Positions 21,805-33,087 are shown, counted from the first letter of the stretch. The stretch: 64,000 bases of DNA from Roridomyces roridus (GCA_029378245.1 JARKIF010000119.1:1-64000); one strand, 5' to 3'. Numbers and translations are program-made. The notes: a model not told the origin generated them from the letters alone.

Positions 21805-22139
21805 ATACAGAATCTGCATCCGAGAACATCCGACGCAGTGTCTCTTGAAATTTTCATTACCGACGAAGCAAGTATCCGTGAGATACGTATTGGTTCTGGA
21901 TCTGCCCCTTCGTGAAAACACTACAGAGGAGGAGTCTGGACTGTTGAAGAAGCGTCAGTACAGCACGATTTGCCCTTTCAGCCTCCTGAAAATGACACAA
22001 TTTACAATTTGGCAGCCTGCTTCGCTGTTTACATCACTTGTTCACCCGGTCTCCGTAGGCTGAATTTTGGAACGACGAGCCGTAAGCTCCAGTAGAACAA
22101 CCTCACGATAATCCACAGCTAATCTATTATCTCTCCTCG

Positions 22140-22540
22140 CGATGCCGTTCGATTCGGTGTGTGAGTTTACCACGATACGGTGCGCCTTTTTTTAGTGGAC
22201 GTCAAAGTCTGGCTCTCAGAGCCCACGATTCGACATGAAAGTGCAAGGCCACACGCCAAGCAGCAGGACTCGTACGTACTGCCCACGTTGGTTGCCAACT
22301 CAACGGCTACTTACATTCGAAGTTCCCGTTCGATTCGGGCTCAGCGTATGCTCGCTCATTGTAGATGCGATTTCTTTTTCTCATCTGGCTGCAAGTATCC
22401 ACTTCAACTAATAGGTCAGTTGCGTTCCGGCAGCGTATGAGATGTCTCACTTCCAGTACATGCTGCTGCACCGCTAGACTGCCGTTCGATTCGGCCTCTG
22501 GGGCTCAGTGGATAACGATATAGCCATTTTTTCTAGTTCC
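22140..22540 (+). repeat. Three tRNA T-arm-like motifs with oligo-T runs in the gap after the F-box gene
   Basis: GCCGTTCGATTCGG-type stem-loops (4-5 bp stem, loop TTCGATT) at about 22144, 22324 and 22481, spaced 160-180 bp. T-runs follow at 22186-22192, near 22376 and at 22527-22532. An A-box-like GGCTCAGTGGATAACG follows the third. Same signature as the larger arrays but more decayed and on the plus strand. The rest of 21805-22741 shows no gene. Confidence 0.4.
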
Positions 22541-22741
22541 ATCGGGAACTTGTTGGTCATTCCTCGATTTGGAGTCAAGGTCAAATTCACGTATGTAGGA
22601 ACTCTAGAAGCCAACTTTTGCAAATCTCGTGGCCGTAATTCATAGCTGACTATCTCGAACAGATGCACACCGCTCCGGTCAGAAAGGCCGAGACTCAAAG
22701 CATCGCACGAGGGTATTCAACTCGAAAATTAAATTCAAATA

Positions 22742-24079
22742 TCACCGCAACGCCCTCAACCTCTGCATAACGTCGTTCATATCCCCTTGATTCCACTCGC
22801 CCACCCAGCCCGCCCCAAGCTCCTTCGAATTCGGCTCTACGCGCACCACAGACGGCTGCCTCCCGTGCGTACCACGCCGACTTCCCGTCCTTGACACGAG
22901 AATCTGAGATATCGAGCGCGAGTTGACGGCGAGGAGGGTGTCCATGAAAGGTGAGTCGGGGCGATACGGAGCCACGGGCGGCTTATCGACTCGAGAATCC
23001 TCGTCCTCGTCGCCCTCCTCCGCAGGCGCGAGCACAGGTGCCGGGGTGGTAGTGCGATAATAATTATGCACAGACGCGTACGAAAGCCGGAACTCCTCGT
23101 CGGCGTCGGGAAGAGTGCGTGGTGGTCTCGAAAAAACGGGGGTGCCAGGATTCGAGTCGTCGTCCGAGTGCAAGTCGTCTGCGGCGACAGCGGCCGCATG
23201 GGACGGAGGTTGTTGGGCAGATGGAGCTAGCGAAGCGGGACGTGATGGAAACTCCATCGGGCTGATGAGCAACGAGTCGGAATCGATATGCTCGTCGTCA
23301 GCGACGGCCTCGTCCTCCAACGGCTCGGGGGGAGGTGGTGGAAATGGAAGAGAAGCAGGGCGCGAAGAAAACTCCATGGGGCTGATGAGCATGGATTCGC
23401 GGGCAGAGTCGAGGTGGGCGTCATCGGCGTGGGCATCGAACTCGTGGGAGTAAGAATACGAGTACGAGCTGAGTGAGGACGCGTCATCATCGTCGTCCAA
23501 GGAAGATGAGGAAGATGATACGTCGAGCGTTGACGACGACACGCCCACGGCATTGCGGCGTCGCGATGCGTACGCCGACAGATCACTGGTGATCACGTTA
23601 ATAGCCGCGGGTCGACTGGGACCATCGGCGGTAGTCGATGCGCTCGCTGTTCCCAGCAAGCGGCTCGCCTTGCTCGGCCCGGGACGCGAGAGAATCGGCT
23701 CGGGATCCCAGTCGTCCAACGGATGCACGTTGGTTTCGTGCAGATGCGAGGAAGGGGTGAGGGGAGCAGGGGATGGGGTCTGCGATAGTTCGGCACGGCG
23801 GGTGGAGGACTCGGGGTTGGTCTTGCGCCGTAAACTGAGGAAGCCCCCAGTAGAAGGCCGACCCTGCGACATTGCCGTCGCAGGACGTGGGGGCTCCGGG
23901 TCCGCTTTTGCTTTGCCCTTGCCCTTGGATTTCTTTTCGATTTTGACAAGCGGTTTGGGGGCTTTGGCCATGTTGGAGTCGTAGGCGAGGTACATGGAAG
24001 GAGGGGAGCGTGGGCGTGGTCGACGGACCTGCTGGTTCATGGACGCCGCTGACGACGTGGACAAGTTGGAGGACGACAT
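22742..24079 (-). CDS. Paralog 1 of an unrecognised tandem gene family (445 aa)
   Basis: Single-exon gene from ATG 24079. Predicted largely disordered: Ser, Pro and acidic residues dominate (poly-Ser/Asp near residue 190, PPPPPEP near 245). Conserved family parts: N-terminal RRPRPRSPPSMYLAYDSNM followed by a Lys-rich stretch (KSKGKGKAKA), LSLRRK, two copies of LLISPMEF.SRPASL in the middle, and the C-terminal GAGWVGEWNQGDMNDVMQRLRALR. No signal peptide or membrane segment. The basic N-terminus could be a nuclear or nucleic-acid-contact region, but that is inference. It is the most divergent of the five copies. Function unknown. Confidence 0.72.
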   Translation of the reverse strand: MSSSNLSTSSAASMNQQVRRPRPRSPPSMYLAYDSNMAKAPKPLVKIEKKSKGKGKAKADPEPPRPATAMSQGRPSTGGFLSLRRKTNPESSTRRAELSQTPSPAPLTPSSHLHETNVHPLDDWDPEPILSRPGPSKASRLLGTASASTTADGPSRPAAINVITSDLSAYASRRRNAVGVSSSTLDVSSSSSSLDDDDDASSLSSYSYSYSHEFDAHADDAHLDSARESMLISPMEFSSRPASLPFPPPPPEPLEDEAVADDEHIDSDSLLISPMEFPSRPASLAPSAQQPPSHAAAVAADDLHSDDDSNPGTPVFSRPPRTLPDADEEFRLSYASVHNYYRTTTPAPVLAPAEEGDEDEDSRVDKPPVAPYRPDSPFMDTLLAVNSRSISQILVSRTGSRRGTHGRQPSVVRVEPNSKELGAGWVGEWNQGDMNDVMQRLRALR

Positions 24080-24169
24080 TGGTGGGAGGCGGGCAAGCGG
24101 AAGTGAAAAGAGGTGCGACTCGGCAACTCGTGTTTCATATACTAGCCACCAAAGGAGATAAGATTCTGA

Positions 24170-24343
24170 CAGCTAACTGCATAATTCTGGAGCACTTGAA
24201 AAAAAAGTTTACAGCCGGTAGATGACGTTGACCTTCCTAATGAGGTCCACGCTCCACAGTGTCGACCACTGAGGGTTGCGGGAGAGCTGTCAAAGTGTGA
24301 GTGAAGTATTTTTGAGAGCGCTCCAGAATTATGCAGTTAGCTG
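24170..24343. mobile_element. Small inverted-repeat element (MITE-like) upstream of paralog 1
   Basis: A 24-bp perfect inverted repeat: 24170-24193 against 24320-24343 (CAGCTAACTGCATAATTCTG... at both ends), with weaker pairing continuing inward. I found no convincing target duplication. The interior (about 126 bp) is non-coding. The remainder of 24344-25123 shows no supported gene. Confidence 0.6.
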
Positions 24344-25123
24344 GAAGTAAATCATGATCTTGATTGGCGTTGCTTACCACCGAGATCCTCAAGATCAGCA
24401 CCACCGGCGTGCAGTCAGGCACACGCGAGTGTCGTGTGCATCACAGCCCGCTGTTGAATTGGCAGAACAGTGTAAAACTGTAGTGCAACATTCGGTATCA
24501 GCACAGATGTCCATCCATCTTGTCAAACCCTAGGTTCAGCGCGGCTTGAAGTGAATTCAAGGAACACCCGCACAGGCTGGCCAGAGTCTAGCTCTATGGC
24601 CAGGCCGACTCGGAGGGTGTTGCGGATAGAGCGTGAGTACTTGAGTCGTCGAATCTCGATGGATGGATGGAATCACCGAAACATCCGTACATGTCCGGGT
24701 TTGTGTCGTCGCCAGATGTCGCTGCCTCGTGGCAAAGACGGACTAATTGACAAGGGGAGGCTAACAAGTACAGTGAGCTTGAAAAGCAAAGAATGTGACC
24801 GAAAGCCGAAGCAGTCAAGGCAATCGATCGTCAAGCTGGGCCAGGTGGAGTTGGTGGAGATTGCAGGTGCAGAGGAAGTGGCAACGAGTCCGACGTGGCG
24901 GCGATCAACGTGGCACGGATCAGCACATTTGGTCAGAGATTAGATTAGATCCGTCCGACCTGACTTTCTTGAACTTTGTGATCTGTCCGTCTGCGCCACT
25001 CTCTATACCGAGATACCACAAATTTAATGGCACGGAACGTGTTTCTTGGCTCAGTCTCATACCGAAAACAACAAAAGTTCTAAGTATCCAATCCGCTGTA
25101 TGTACATACATTATGATAAAAAG

Positions 25124-27120
25124 TCACTTCAACGACCTCAACTGCTCTCTCACAGCATCAATATCCCCCCGATTCCACTCCCCCGTCCATCCCCACCCAC
25201 GCCCATTCTTCTCCGTCCGAATCAACACCTTGCCCGACGCCGACGCCGCCGATGCTGGGGAATTGGAATTCGAACGCTTGCTCGCTGTGAGTGCGTGCCG
25301 GAGAAAGTCAGCATGTGGATCGGGCTCGCGTATGAATGGCGTTGGCGTGGGTGTATCAGACCGCTGTTGTGTAGGAGTGGGACTGTCGAATTCTGGGACA
25401 GCGGGAAGGTGCTTGGATAAGTTGGGAGTCGGCCATATTCGCGATTCGGTACTGGTCCTAGGTCGGGGCATCGGCGGATCATCGTCAGTATCGTCCTCCT
25501 CCCCTCCATCGATGATATCAACGCTCGTGCTGGACCCATTCCCCAACGGCAACGCAAACTCCATCGGCGCCAGGAAGTCCAAGTCCTCGCCCGCGTCCTC
25601 TCCTTCAACATCAACGTCAACCAGGTCAACCTGCTCAACCTGGTCAACCTGAAGTTCGCCGTAGTCGTTCTCGGATAGAGAATCGTCTGAATCTGCCAGG
25701 CTCTCTTCCTCATTGAACGAGGGAGTCGCGTACGAAGTCGTGGGAGACCAATACGAAACCTCCACCGGACTCGGAGTTGGAAGTCGCGATTCATTCGCAT
25801 CCTCCACTCCGTTCGCTATAGCACGAATGGCACGTGCACCCTCCGAGTCCCAGGACAAAAGGGACTCCTCGCCGTCAGCTTCATCCTGTTCATCGTCTCC
25901 CAGACTCTCTCCCTCCCCTTCCTCGACCGAGAGTGTCGCGTACGAAGTCGTCGGAGACCAATACGAAACCTCCATCGGAGTTGGAAGTTGCAATTCAGGT
26001 TGAGTGGGAGCGTCCCGAGCGGCATCCTCGGCTCCCACCTCTGTCGCATGGATACCAGCAGGATCAGCGCTCGGCCCGCCCGCCCATGGTAACGCAAACT
26101 CTATCGGGGAAAGGGATTCCAAGTCCACCTCGGGTTGGTCGGCCTGGTCAGCGTCGAGTTCAACGCTCGCCTCATCCTGCCAACCGTCTCCCTCCTGGAC
26201 TGAGAGAGTTGTGTACGTTGTCGTGGGAGACCAATAGGAAACCTCCATCGGAGCTGTAAGCTGTGATTCCCTGTTTGGCTGCGCCACGGACATTCCCTCC
26301 TCGACCGAGAGAGACCTGTAGGTAGTCGTGGGAGACCAATAGGAAACCTCCACGGGAGTTGGAGTTGGAGGCCGCATTAATTCATCTTGACTGGCCATGA
26401 TTGGGGGCGCACCAGCCGTCGGTGAGCCAGCATGAACGTCGTGAGCATCGGCAAACTCCATCGGCGGAAGGGACTCCAAGTCGGCTTCGTCGGCCTCCTC
26501 CCCATCAACGCCACCCTCATCTCCCAGATACGGGTGCGAATGCTGCGCATGCTGCCCCTCCCCCTCCTCAACAACAGAGACGTTCCAAACCGATGGAGCC
26601 CAATAGGACACTCCCATCATGCTGCTGCCTTCTTCCGACCCAGACCCAATCGTAGACACGTCCGACTCGGAGATGGAGCTCGAATCATCTTGGTATATCC
26701 TATACGAGCGGAAGACGGGCGTATGCACGGGTGGCGTTGGATGGATGTCGGTGCCAAGAAGGCGGAGGGCCTTGTGAGACGTCGACGTGTTCCCTATTGG
26801 ATCACGTAGGTTAGACGGCGGTAGGACGATGATGAGGCTCACGCACCATGACGGGTACCACGGTCGGAAGTCCGACGTAAACTCCCTAGACGTCGGGCAA
26901 TGGGCGAAGACCGGGACTGTTTGGGAGCGGAATCCCAAGAAAGCGTTGCCAACGAGGACGAAGTTCCCGCAGTATCTTTCAGCGCAGGGATGGAGTCTGG
27001 CGGTGAGGCAGGCTTCGTAGCCTTCCTGAAGAGCTGTTTGGGCCGCGAAGGCGAAGGCCCCGCCCCAGTCGAGGAGGATCCGGCGGCGGGGGAGAACTCG
27101 GCGTAGGAATTTGCCAGCAT
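25124..27120 (-). CDS. Paralog 2 of the tandem family, with internally repeated YWSPTT units
   Basis: Two exons: 27120-26847 and 26793-25124 (phase-1 intron, donor CATG|GTGCGT), 647 residues. Exon 1 (MLANSYAEFSPAAG..., ending LGSLRRTSDRGTRHG) aligns with exon 1 of paralog 3. Exon 2 carries FRSYRIYQDDSSSISE, then about five spaced copies of (E)VSYWSPTT.Y..LSVEEG, separated by acidic linkers containing ESL.PMEFA, and the family end GWGWTGEWNRGDIDAVREQLRSLK. Predicted disordered and acidic. An upstream ATG at 27151 (MVFTP) resembles the start of paralog 3 but is out of frame, suggesting a 1-base slip or use of the ATG at 27120. Function unknown. Confidence 0.72.
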
Positions 27121-27181
27121 ATACTGTATGTACGCCGGGAGTAAAGACCATGCCTTCCTGGGTGCGTGAGTCTATATCAGC

Positions 27182-27613
27182 TCATCCAGCCTTCTCGACC
27201 GCATCCAATAAATGTACGGGAACGGAACGCTGTCCAAAGGCCGTGTTCGCTCTTGATGTAGAATGAGAACTCTCTACCGAATGCGCACCGTCCCCGGGAG
27301 AGAGAGCGCTGAACAGACGACCGATTTCATGTTCGCTCCAGAGAGGAGCTCCCGCCGTGCGTTGTAAAGCCTTGGAAGAAGGCTCTATGGGAATGAGGAG
27401 CTCCGCAGCATCTGCTTCGATGATGCTTTGCAACAGAAATCTGTCAGAGGTATTTATGCTTGCGAAGTGAGATGGTTATCGCTGGCCATCGGGCAGAGGG
27501 TATGGGGGTGTTACCTGTGTTACGACGTTGAGCTTGCTGAAATACTGGAACGCCACGTCAAGCAGCCTCCGGGACAGGAGAGGCAAAGTTGGGCGGCGTC
27601 TCATGCATTCATA
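27182..27613 (-). pseudogene. Gene fragment abutting a MITE
   Basis: Minus-strand coding-like sequence next to the MITE's left end: YECMRRRPTLPLLSRRLLDV, then AFQYFSKLNVVTQ (to about 27510). After a likely intron (27462-27511 region) it continues as INTSDRFLLQSIIEADAAELLIP... to a stop at 27182. Exon phases do not close cleanly at the junctions I tried. The part upstream of the MITE (beyond 28028) does not continue the protein. Unrecognised family; probably a remnant. Confidence 0.35.
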
Positions 27614-28028
27614 AGGTAGACGCAATACATCTTCGGTTGCCCCACGTGATCCGCTCAATAAGGAAATAAATGATTGCTCGAAGTTTTGGGCACTCCTCAA
27701 AGTGTTATGGAAAATCGGCCACAACAGAACTTCTCTAAATCCCTTGAAGAGGGTTCATAATTTTTTCTGGGAATTTTGAGTCTAAACTGAGGGAGGAGTT
27801 CCCAAAATACTCATCAGCCACATCAATGGGAACTAGTCCCTCAAATTTGCCCTATAAATGTAGAAGAAATTTGAGGATGTAGCTAGTACCCAAATGAACA
27901 GGACCCTTGAGGCCGATTTTCCATTTTGTGTTGTGGAATGCTCAAAAGCAGGCAAAAATGTGCGAGAGGTGGAAATTTCCTTATTGGATGCATCACGTGG
28001 GGCAACCGAAGATGTATTGCGTCTACCT
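27614..28028. mobile_element. 415-bp MITE with about 54-bp terminal inverted repeats and TA duplication
   Basis: Left end AGGTAGACGCAATACATCTT and its inverted match at the right end (to 28028), with near identity over about 54 bp including a CACGTG core, and TA on both sides (27612-27613, 28029-28030). Further inner pairing (GAAAATCGGCC / GGCCGATTTTCC) extends the stem. Non-coding; Tc1/mariner-like target. From 28031 to 28497 I see no supported gene. Confidence 0.85.
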
Positions 28029-28497
28029 TAGGTCGAGCGGTCGGAAGTCATGATGCTGCATCTGATTCCGAGGCTTCCAGTGAGGACCCGAGGGAACTTG
28101 AAGAAGAATCCAGAAACCGAAATCTTCGCCAAATTTGGCCCGTACCCCAGAAAGAAGCAGTCCGCGGGAACCGAGCAGGGAGGGTGATTGGACTGGAAGA
28201 TCTTTTGACGCCGAGGAGCATCCAAGACTGGGGCGAATCGGCAAGAGGCGACTTCGGACTGGGAAGATGATCCAGGTGGCAGGCACAGTCAGGCACAGCA
28301 TGTGATGCTGCTGATGCTGATTTCTGATACAGTTGATGTCATCAGCACTTCACCGTGCCAGAATCCTCTCAACAGTGCGGCATTTCCGGGAGTGGATCTC
28401 ACTCGACATTCGGCTCAACGGTCAACGTTGGTACCCAGAACCCGATCCACGATCACCTCTCAAAGCACACAGAAAGGCTCGGAAATATAAAATTAAA

Positions 28498-29638
28498 TCA
28501 CTTTGAATTCAACGTCAACGACCTCAACTCCTCCCTAACAACACCCATATCCCCGCGATTCCACTCTCCCGTCCAACCCCACCCGCGCTCGTTTTTCTCC
28601 GCACGGATAAGCAGCGATCGCGACTGTGGTTGTTGTTTTAGTTTTGGTGGTGTGCTAGCGTGAGGGATTGGTTGAGAATTCGACCGGGAGCGTCCGTGTT
28701 TGTGGCCATGGACATGGTTGGCCACTGATAATACCGGCCCGTTGGAAAATTTTAAAGGCGTATCGGGCCGTGTAGGGATGTTGAATTCTGGCAATGCAGG
28801 AAGGGGTTTGGACTCGGGCCCGGGGGGTCTAGCTTCATCAGCATCGGCCTGCGCTCCCGGCGCTGTAGCATGGATAATATCAACACTCGCACTCGACCCA
28901 CTCGCCCAAGGTAAAGCAAACTCCATCGGCGCCAGCGACTCGAGGTCGGTCTCGTCAATGTTGTCAACGCCAGGATCTCCGTGTTCCAAATTGGGCTTTG
29001 AATTTAACTCCGTATTCCCCGCCAACTCGTCTCGTCCAACCACCGTCTCCCCAAGAGACGAATCCGAGGGAGACCCGTATAGAAATCTGGCGTTGTCTCC
29101 TTCCGACGTAGTCGCCGAGATGGCGCTCGATTCCTCGTATGGATATATCCTGTACGAACGAAACGACGGAGGCGTGAGCACACGGCCGAGCGTACTGTGC
29201 GGCGTCACGGTCGATGCGGTCATTATCGATTCTGTTTTAATTCAATATATAAGTATACCAACACCGAACGGCTGCAGGACGATAATAAAGCGCACCATGA
29301 TCGTACTCCGCATTCAACTCCAGGATAGGACTTCGTGCGGTCGTATCCGCCGTCTTCTTTCGCAGCAAGCTGCCAAAGCGCAGCACAGACTGCGACTGTC
29401 TAGGAATCGGATGATGGCGAGAGACCTCGGTCTCGGACAGCGCGAGTGCAGCATGCGTCCGGGGAGAGGAAAGCTGCGGTAAAGAGGCTGAAGATGGATC
29501 TGTCGCGAGCTTGATCTTGGGCTGGAGAAGCTTGGGCCTGGAGGGTGAAGGTATTGTCTGGGGCCTTGCTACAGCGAGCGAGGGGCCAGTAGATGACCCG
29601 GAGCTTGCTAGCATAAACTGCATTGGAGTGAAGGGCAT
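28498..29638 (-). CDS. Paralog 3 of the tandem family (358 aa)
   Basis: Two exons: 29638-29296 and 29231-28498, with a 64-nt phase-1 intron (donor CATG|GTGCGC) at the position matching paralog 2. Starts MPFTPMQFMLASSGSSTG. Contains RFGSLLRKK, FRSYRIYPYEESSAIS, LYGSPSDSSLGETV, a SLAPMEFALPWASG block and the C-terminal ERGWGWTGEWNRGDMGVVREELRSLTL. Serine/proline-rich, predicted disordered, no membrane segment. Function unknown. The region 29639-30394 upstream is without a supported gene, although short minus-strand ORFs containing TLTDYLD recur here (near 29990) and near 31930. Confidence 0.7.
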
Positions 29639-30394
29639 CCTCGGGCTCCGAGTTGTTCGGTGTGGGTGTGGGTGTGGGTGCGTGAGCGGGGATCATTTCG
29701 TGAAAGCTGACGGAGACCCGATAAATATGAGTGCCACGGGAGAAGAACAGATGATCTTGCGAGGCAGTGCCCAAGAGTGGTGGCGAATGTGAGCGAGGCT
29801 TCCTCGAAGAGAGTGGAGTGCGCACACAGACCGGACCGTCGACTTCATCTTTCATCTCCGTGTCACAGACGAGATCCAGCAGCCGTTGGATGTTGCCTAC
29901 GAAAGACTCCGCGCTGGGTTTCGACGTTTCGACGATGCTGCCACGCTTTGAATGATGAATGGCGCCGGGCATCAAGATAATCTGTCAATGTGTTCAATAC
30001 CTGTGAAAGTAGTCTGTGAAGCAGAGATGTCCACGGCGCACAGGATAGATGATAAGAACCCTTGCGGTCTGAGTATGAAAGACGGAGGGTTTGAGGCCAG
30101 CCCAAGCTAGCTTCTGCCAGGATTGAAGGATGGGAACGGCTCGGAGTCGGGAGTGGGTGTAGCGGAAAGAGATCTGCACAGCATATGATGATGATACTGA
30201 TTTGGTTGTGGCTCCCTGTACGGATCACGTCGGCATCGTTGTGGGCTTTGATCCGCTAGACATGATTGTACCGCCCGTGATTTGTCCGTGATGCTTGTCT
30301 CTTCCTTGGCCCGTCTTCTTCACCAGTCCCACTCGAGTCCCATTCCGACATGCCGAAATCCACAACTTGATCATGTACTTATTTCAAGTCCATC

Positions 30395-31564
30395 TCACTT
30401 CAAAGCCCTCAACTGCTCCCTAACCACACCAATATCCCCTCGATTCCACTCTCCCGTCCATCCCCACCCGCGCTCGTTCTTCTCCGCACGGATCAACACC
30501 GACGACGACGACGCTGGTGGTGGGGGTTGGGAATTTGAACGTGAGCGACCCGTTGCAAGTGTTGCGCTGGAAAAGGGGGTATCGGGTCGTTGGTGAGCAG
30601 CGTCGAATTCTGGGACGGGGGCCAAGGCTGGGGACTTGAACTTGAGATCCAGACTCGGTCCGGGCGGTGGACCGGAGTCTGTACTGGTCCGAGCTTGAGG
30701 CGTTACAGGCGTCGTCGGCCGAGCGTCGTGAGCGCGAGTATCGTCTTCCAAAGCTCCCGTAGCGATGACACCAACACTCGTAGACGACGCTCCCGGATGC
30801 GCGAACTCCATCGGCGTCAGGGACTCGGCGTCGAGATCACCGTCCTTGTGCGCCAAGTGCAGATCATCCTGGAAGCACTCTCCCTCCTCCTCCTCAGGCT
30901 GGTCCTCCAGATGCGGATCCCCCGAGTTGAAAGACGTCTCGCCCAAAGACGAAGCTGATGGCCCTCCATATGAGAACTTGAGGCTCACGCTCCCACCGCC
31001 TCCCTCCGATGTAGACGTGCGCGACAGCTCCGAGAATGCCACGCTGGCATTATCGTCTCGATATGGCCGTGAGGTTAGCACCGTGGTGAATAGACTCCGG
31101 CGTGATTTCAAGGGGCTTGAAGATGTCGACGCTTCCGAGGGGTCGGGAAATGCGGGGATGGGACTCTGGCTGGTCGACGCCGACGGCGTCTTTCGCCGTA
31201 AACTGCCAAGCTTGCGCAGCACAGTTGGTGACGACAGTGACTGCTTAGCGGCCGTAGCTGGTGGAAGCGCAGCCGCCGCCGCAGACGTCGAAGCACTTCT
31301 CACGAGGGAGAGCGCAGCGTCCGTCCGCGGAGGGAAGGGATTCGGAGGTGAGGATGAAGATGGCGCCGGCTCCGTCGCCTTGCCCTTTCCCTTGGCGGGT
31401 TTCTTGTCCAATTTGAGGAGCGGTCGTGGCGGTTTGGCGATAGACGTCTCGTAGGCGACGTACATGGACGGTGGGGATCGTGGTCTCGGCCTGGGTCTCC
31501 TGGAGTTGGCCATAGCCATGGAGCTCGACGATGGCACCGACTCGGTCGAGGAGGTGGTAGCCAT
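30395..31564 (-). CDS. Paralog 4 of the tandem family (389 aa)
   Basis: Single exon from ATG 31564. N-terminal RRPRPRPRSPPSMYVAYETS, then KPPRPLLKLDKKPAKGKGKA, LGSLRRK, a Ser/Thr-rich region, SYGGPSASSLGETSF, a Glu-rich patch, AESLTPMEFAHPG, Pro-rich linkers and the family end SVLIRAEKNERGWGWTGEWN continuing RGDIGVVREQLRALK. It lacks the intron present in paralogs 2 and 3. Function unknown; disordered apart from the conserved ends. Confidence 0.75.
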   Translation of the reverse strand: MATTSSTESVPSSSSMAMANSRRPRPRPRSPPSMYVAYETSIAKPPRPLLKLDKKPAKGKGKATEPAPSSSSPPNPFPPRTDAALSLVRSASTSAAAAALPPATAAKQSLSSPTVLRKLGSLRRKTPSASTSQSPIPAFPDPSEASTSSSPLKSRRSLFTTVLTSRPYRDDNASVAFSELSRTSTSEGGGGSVSLKFSYGGPSASSLGETSFNSGDPHLEDQPEEEEGECFQDDLHLAHKDGDLDAESLTPMEFAHPGASSTSVGVIATGALEDDTRAHDARPTTPVTPQARTSTDSGPPPGPSLDLKFKSPALAPVPEFDAAHQRPDTPFSSATLATGRSRSNSQPPPPASSSSVLIRAEKNERGWGWTGEWNRGDIGVVREQLRALK

Positions 31565-32316
31565 GAAGCCCGCGTTCCGTAAGGAATGGTGGAGTGGGAA
31601 GCGGAGAAGACTGCGCGGCCAGGAACGGCAAAGGAACTGTGACTATATCATGCAGTCTGTCGGATACGCAATAAATATAATTAATAAATATGCGGAGAAC
31701 GGAACGGCTGTTACACGCCTAAGTATGCCACCAATGGCAGATCTGAAATCATGATGTGGAATGAGGAGCGTGGCAGATGTGCCGCCTTTTGCAGTGAATT
31801 GTGCGCTGGGACGGACCGAGTTATGTTCCCCAGAAGACCAGCTCCCGCTTGGATGCTGTTGGGGACCTGAGTCATGGGAGCGAGGATCCAATGATTCCAC
31901 CACGCGAGTAGAGCAAGATCAAGATAATCTGTCAGTGTAGTCATATCGCTGTCTGTAAATGAGAGATGCTGGCTTGATCCTCTGTGGCGTTGACTGCTGA
32001 ATGGTGGAAAATGAATTGACGGTAAGAGATCGGTGACGGGGCGCGCAGAAGGTGGAACAAGAGCCCGAGTTGTCGCCCAAGTGTCGTCGAGGGAAGAAGC
32101 TGCTGTGAGAGATCGGATGCTGTGGCCGCCATGGGGACCATGGAAAAGGATTGGGCAATAGGGACCGTGCGCAGGGACTCAAACTTGGACGCGATGCTTG
32201 AGACGAGATGGCGGTAAGACGGAGGAGAACCACCTCTACTCCCGCTGATGCCATCACCAGTTGCCGGCCCGCGGTTGACTTGCACTGCAAGGAAATTCTA
32301 TCATGTTCAGGTTGAA

Positions 32317-33087
32317 GGATAATTCTATTGAGAAGCCCGGGGTGCACGCAGAAACCCCCCGTATATAGAAGCCCCAAATTTGTAAAATATTCTGAGGGGG
32401 GTTTCTTCGATTGGATCAATTTTGATCGGCAACTCTGCCGCCAGCGGCATGTCTCGGCATGGCATACCAATTCTACTCATGAGTCCAAACACCGTAGTCC
32501 ATGTTAATTCTTTTTGTATGTAGGTAAGTAACACTGGATGATTGTCGTGATGCTCCTGATCATAGAGGGAGGAGTTGCGACCCAAGAGGTTGGCATGGCT
32601 CGGGCGGGCGCGTTGATGGCGCATCAGTCGCGCGTCGGCTCCTCCCTGCAGCCTTACCTGCTGTCACAGCACTTGTGACGACTCTGTTTTTAATCATCGT
32701 ACTATGCTGTTGGCAAGCCAGGAAAGAATAAAAAAAGAGACTTGAAGGTATGCCAGTGTCTCAGCCATCACGGATTCAATGAGTCTGCGCCGTTGAGTCT
32801 GCGACGTGCGTCGCCCAGGGCTCATCAATCGTCTCGGCTCTCAATTGAGTCTTAGACGTACATACTTGCACGGGGCACATCTTGCTCTCGAGACTTGAAA
32901 CATCCATATGAGGATCTTGTTAATGCCGACTGAGAGGTCCAATGGCCTGTTCGGCAACTTTCGGCATGCGCAGCCACATCAAAGTTTGCCACACCGCTGC
33001 CGAAACTCACAGCCCGGGTTTCCATGTAGAATCTATTTTTAACTGGGGGTTTCTGCCCGCAACCGGGGTTTCTCAATAGAATTATCC
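32317..33087. mobile_element. 771-bp TIR element with 9-bp target duplication (Mutator-like MITE)
   Basis: Flanks CAGGTTGAA at 32308-32316 and 33088-33096. Termini GGATAATTCTATTGAGAA in inverted orientation, with homology continuing over about 45 bp (GCAGAAACCCCC). No open reading frame of note. The 9-bp duplication and GG start match Mutator-like elements. It lies in the spacer between paralogs 4 and 5. The flanking spacer (31565-32307) shows no supported gene. Confidence 0.87.

Noticed and set aside
28700..29482. 260-codon plus-strand ORF
   Set aside because: Antisense to paralog 3 and across its intron; paralog comparison supports the minus strand.
30765..31454. 229-codon plus-strand ORF
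   Set aside because: Antisense shadow of paralog 4.
31919..32470. 183-codon minus-strand ORF between paralogs 4 and 5
   Set aside because: Its 5' part lies inside the 771-bp TIR element and the rest has no family motif; considered chance.
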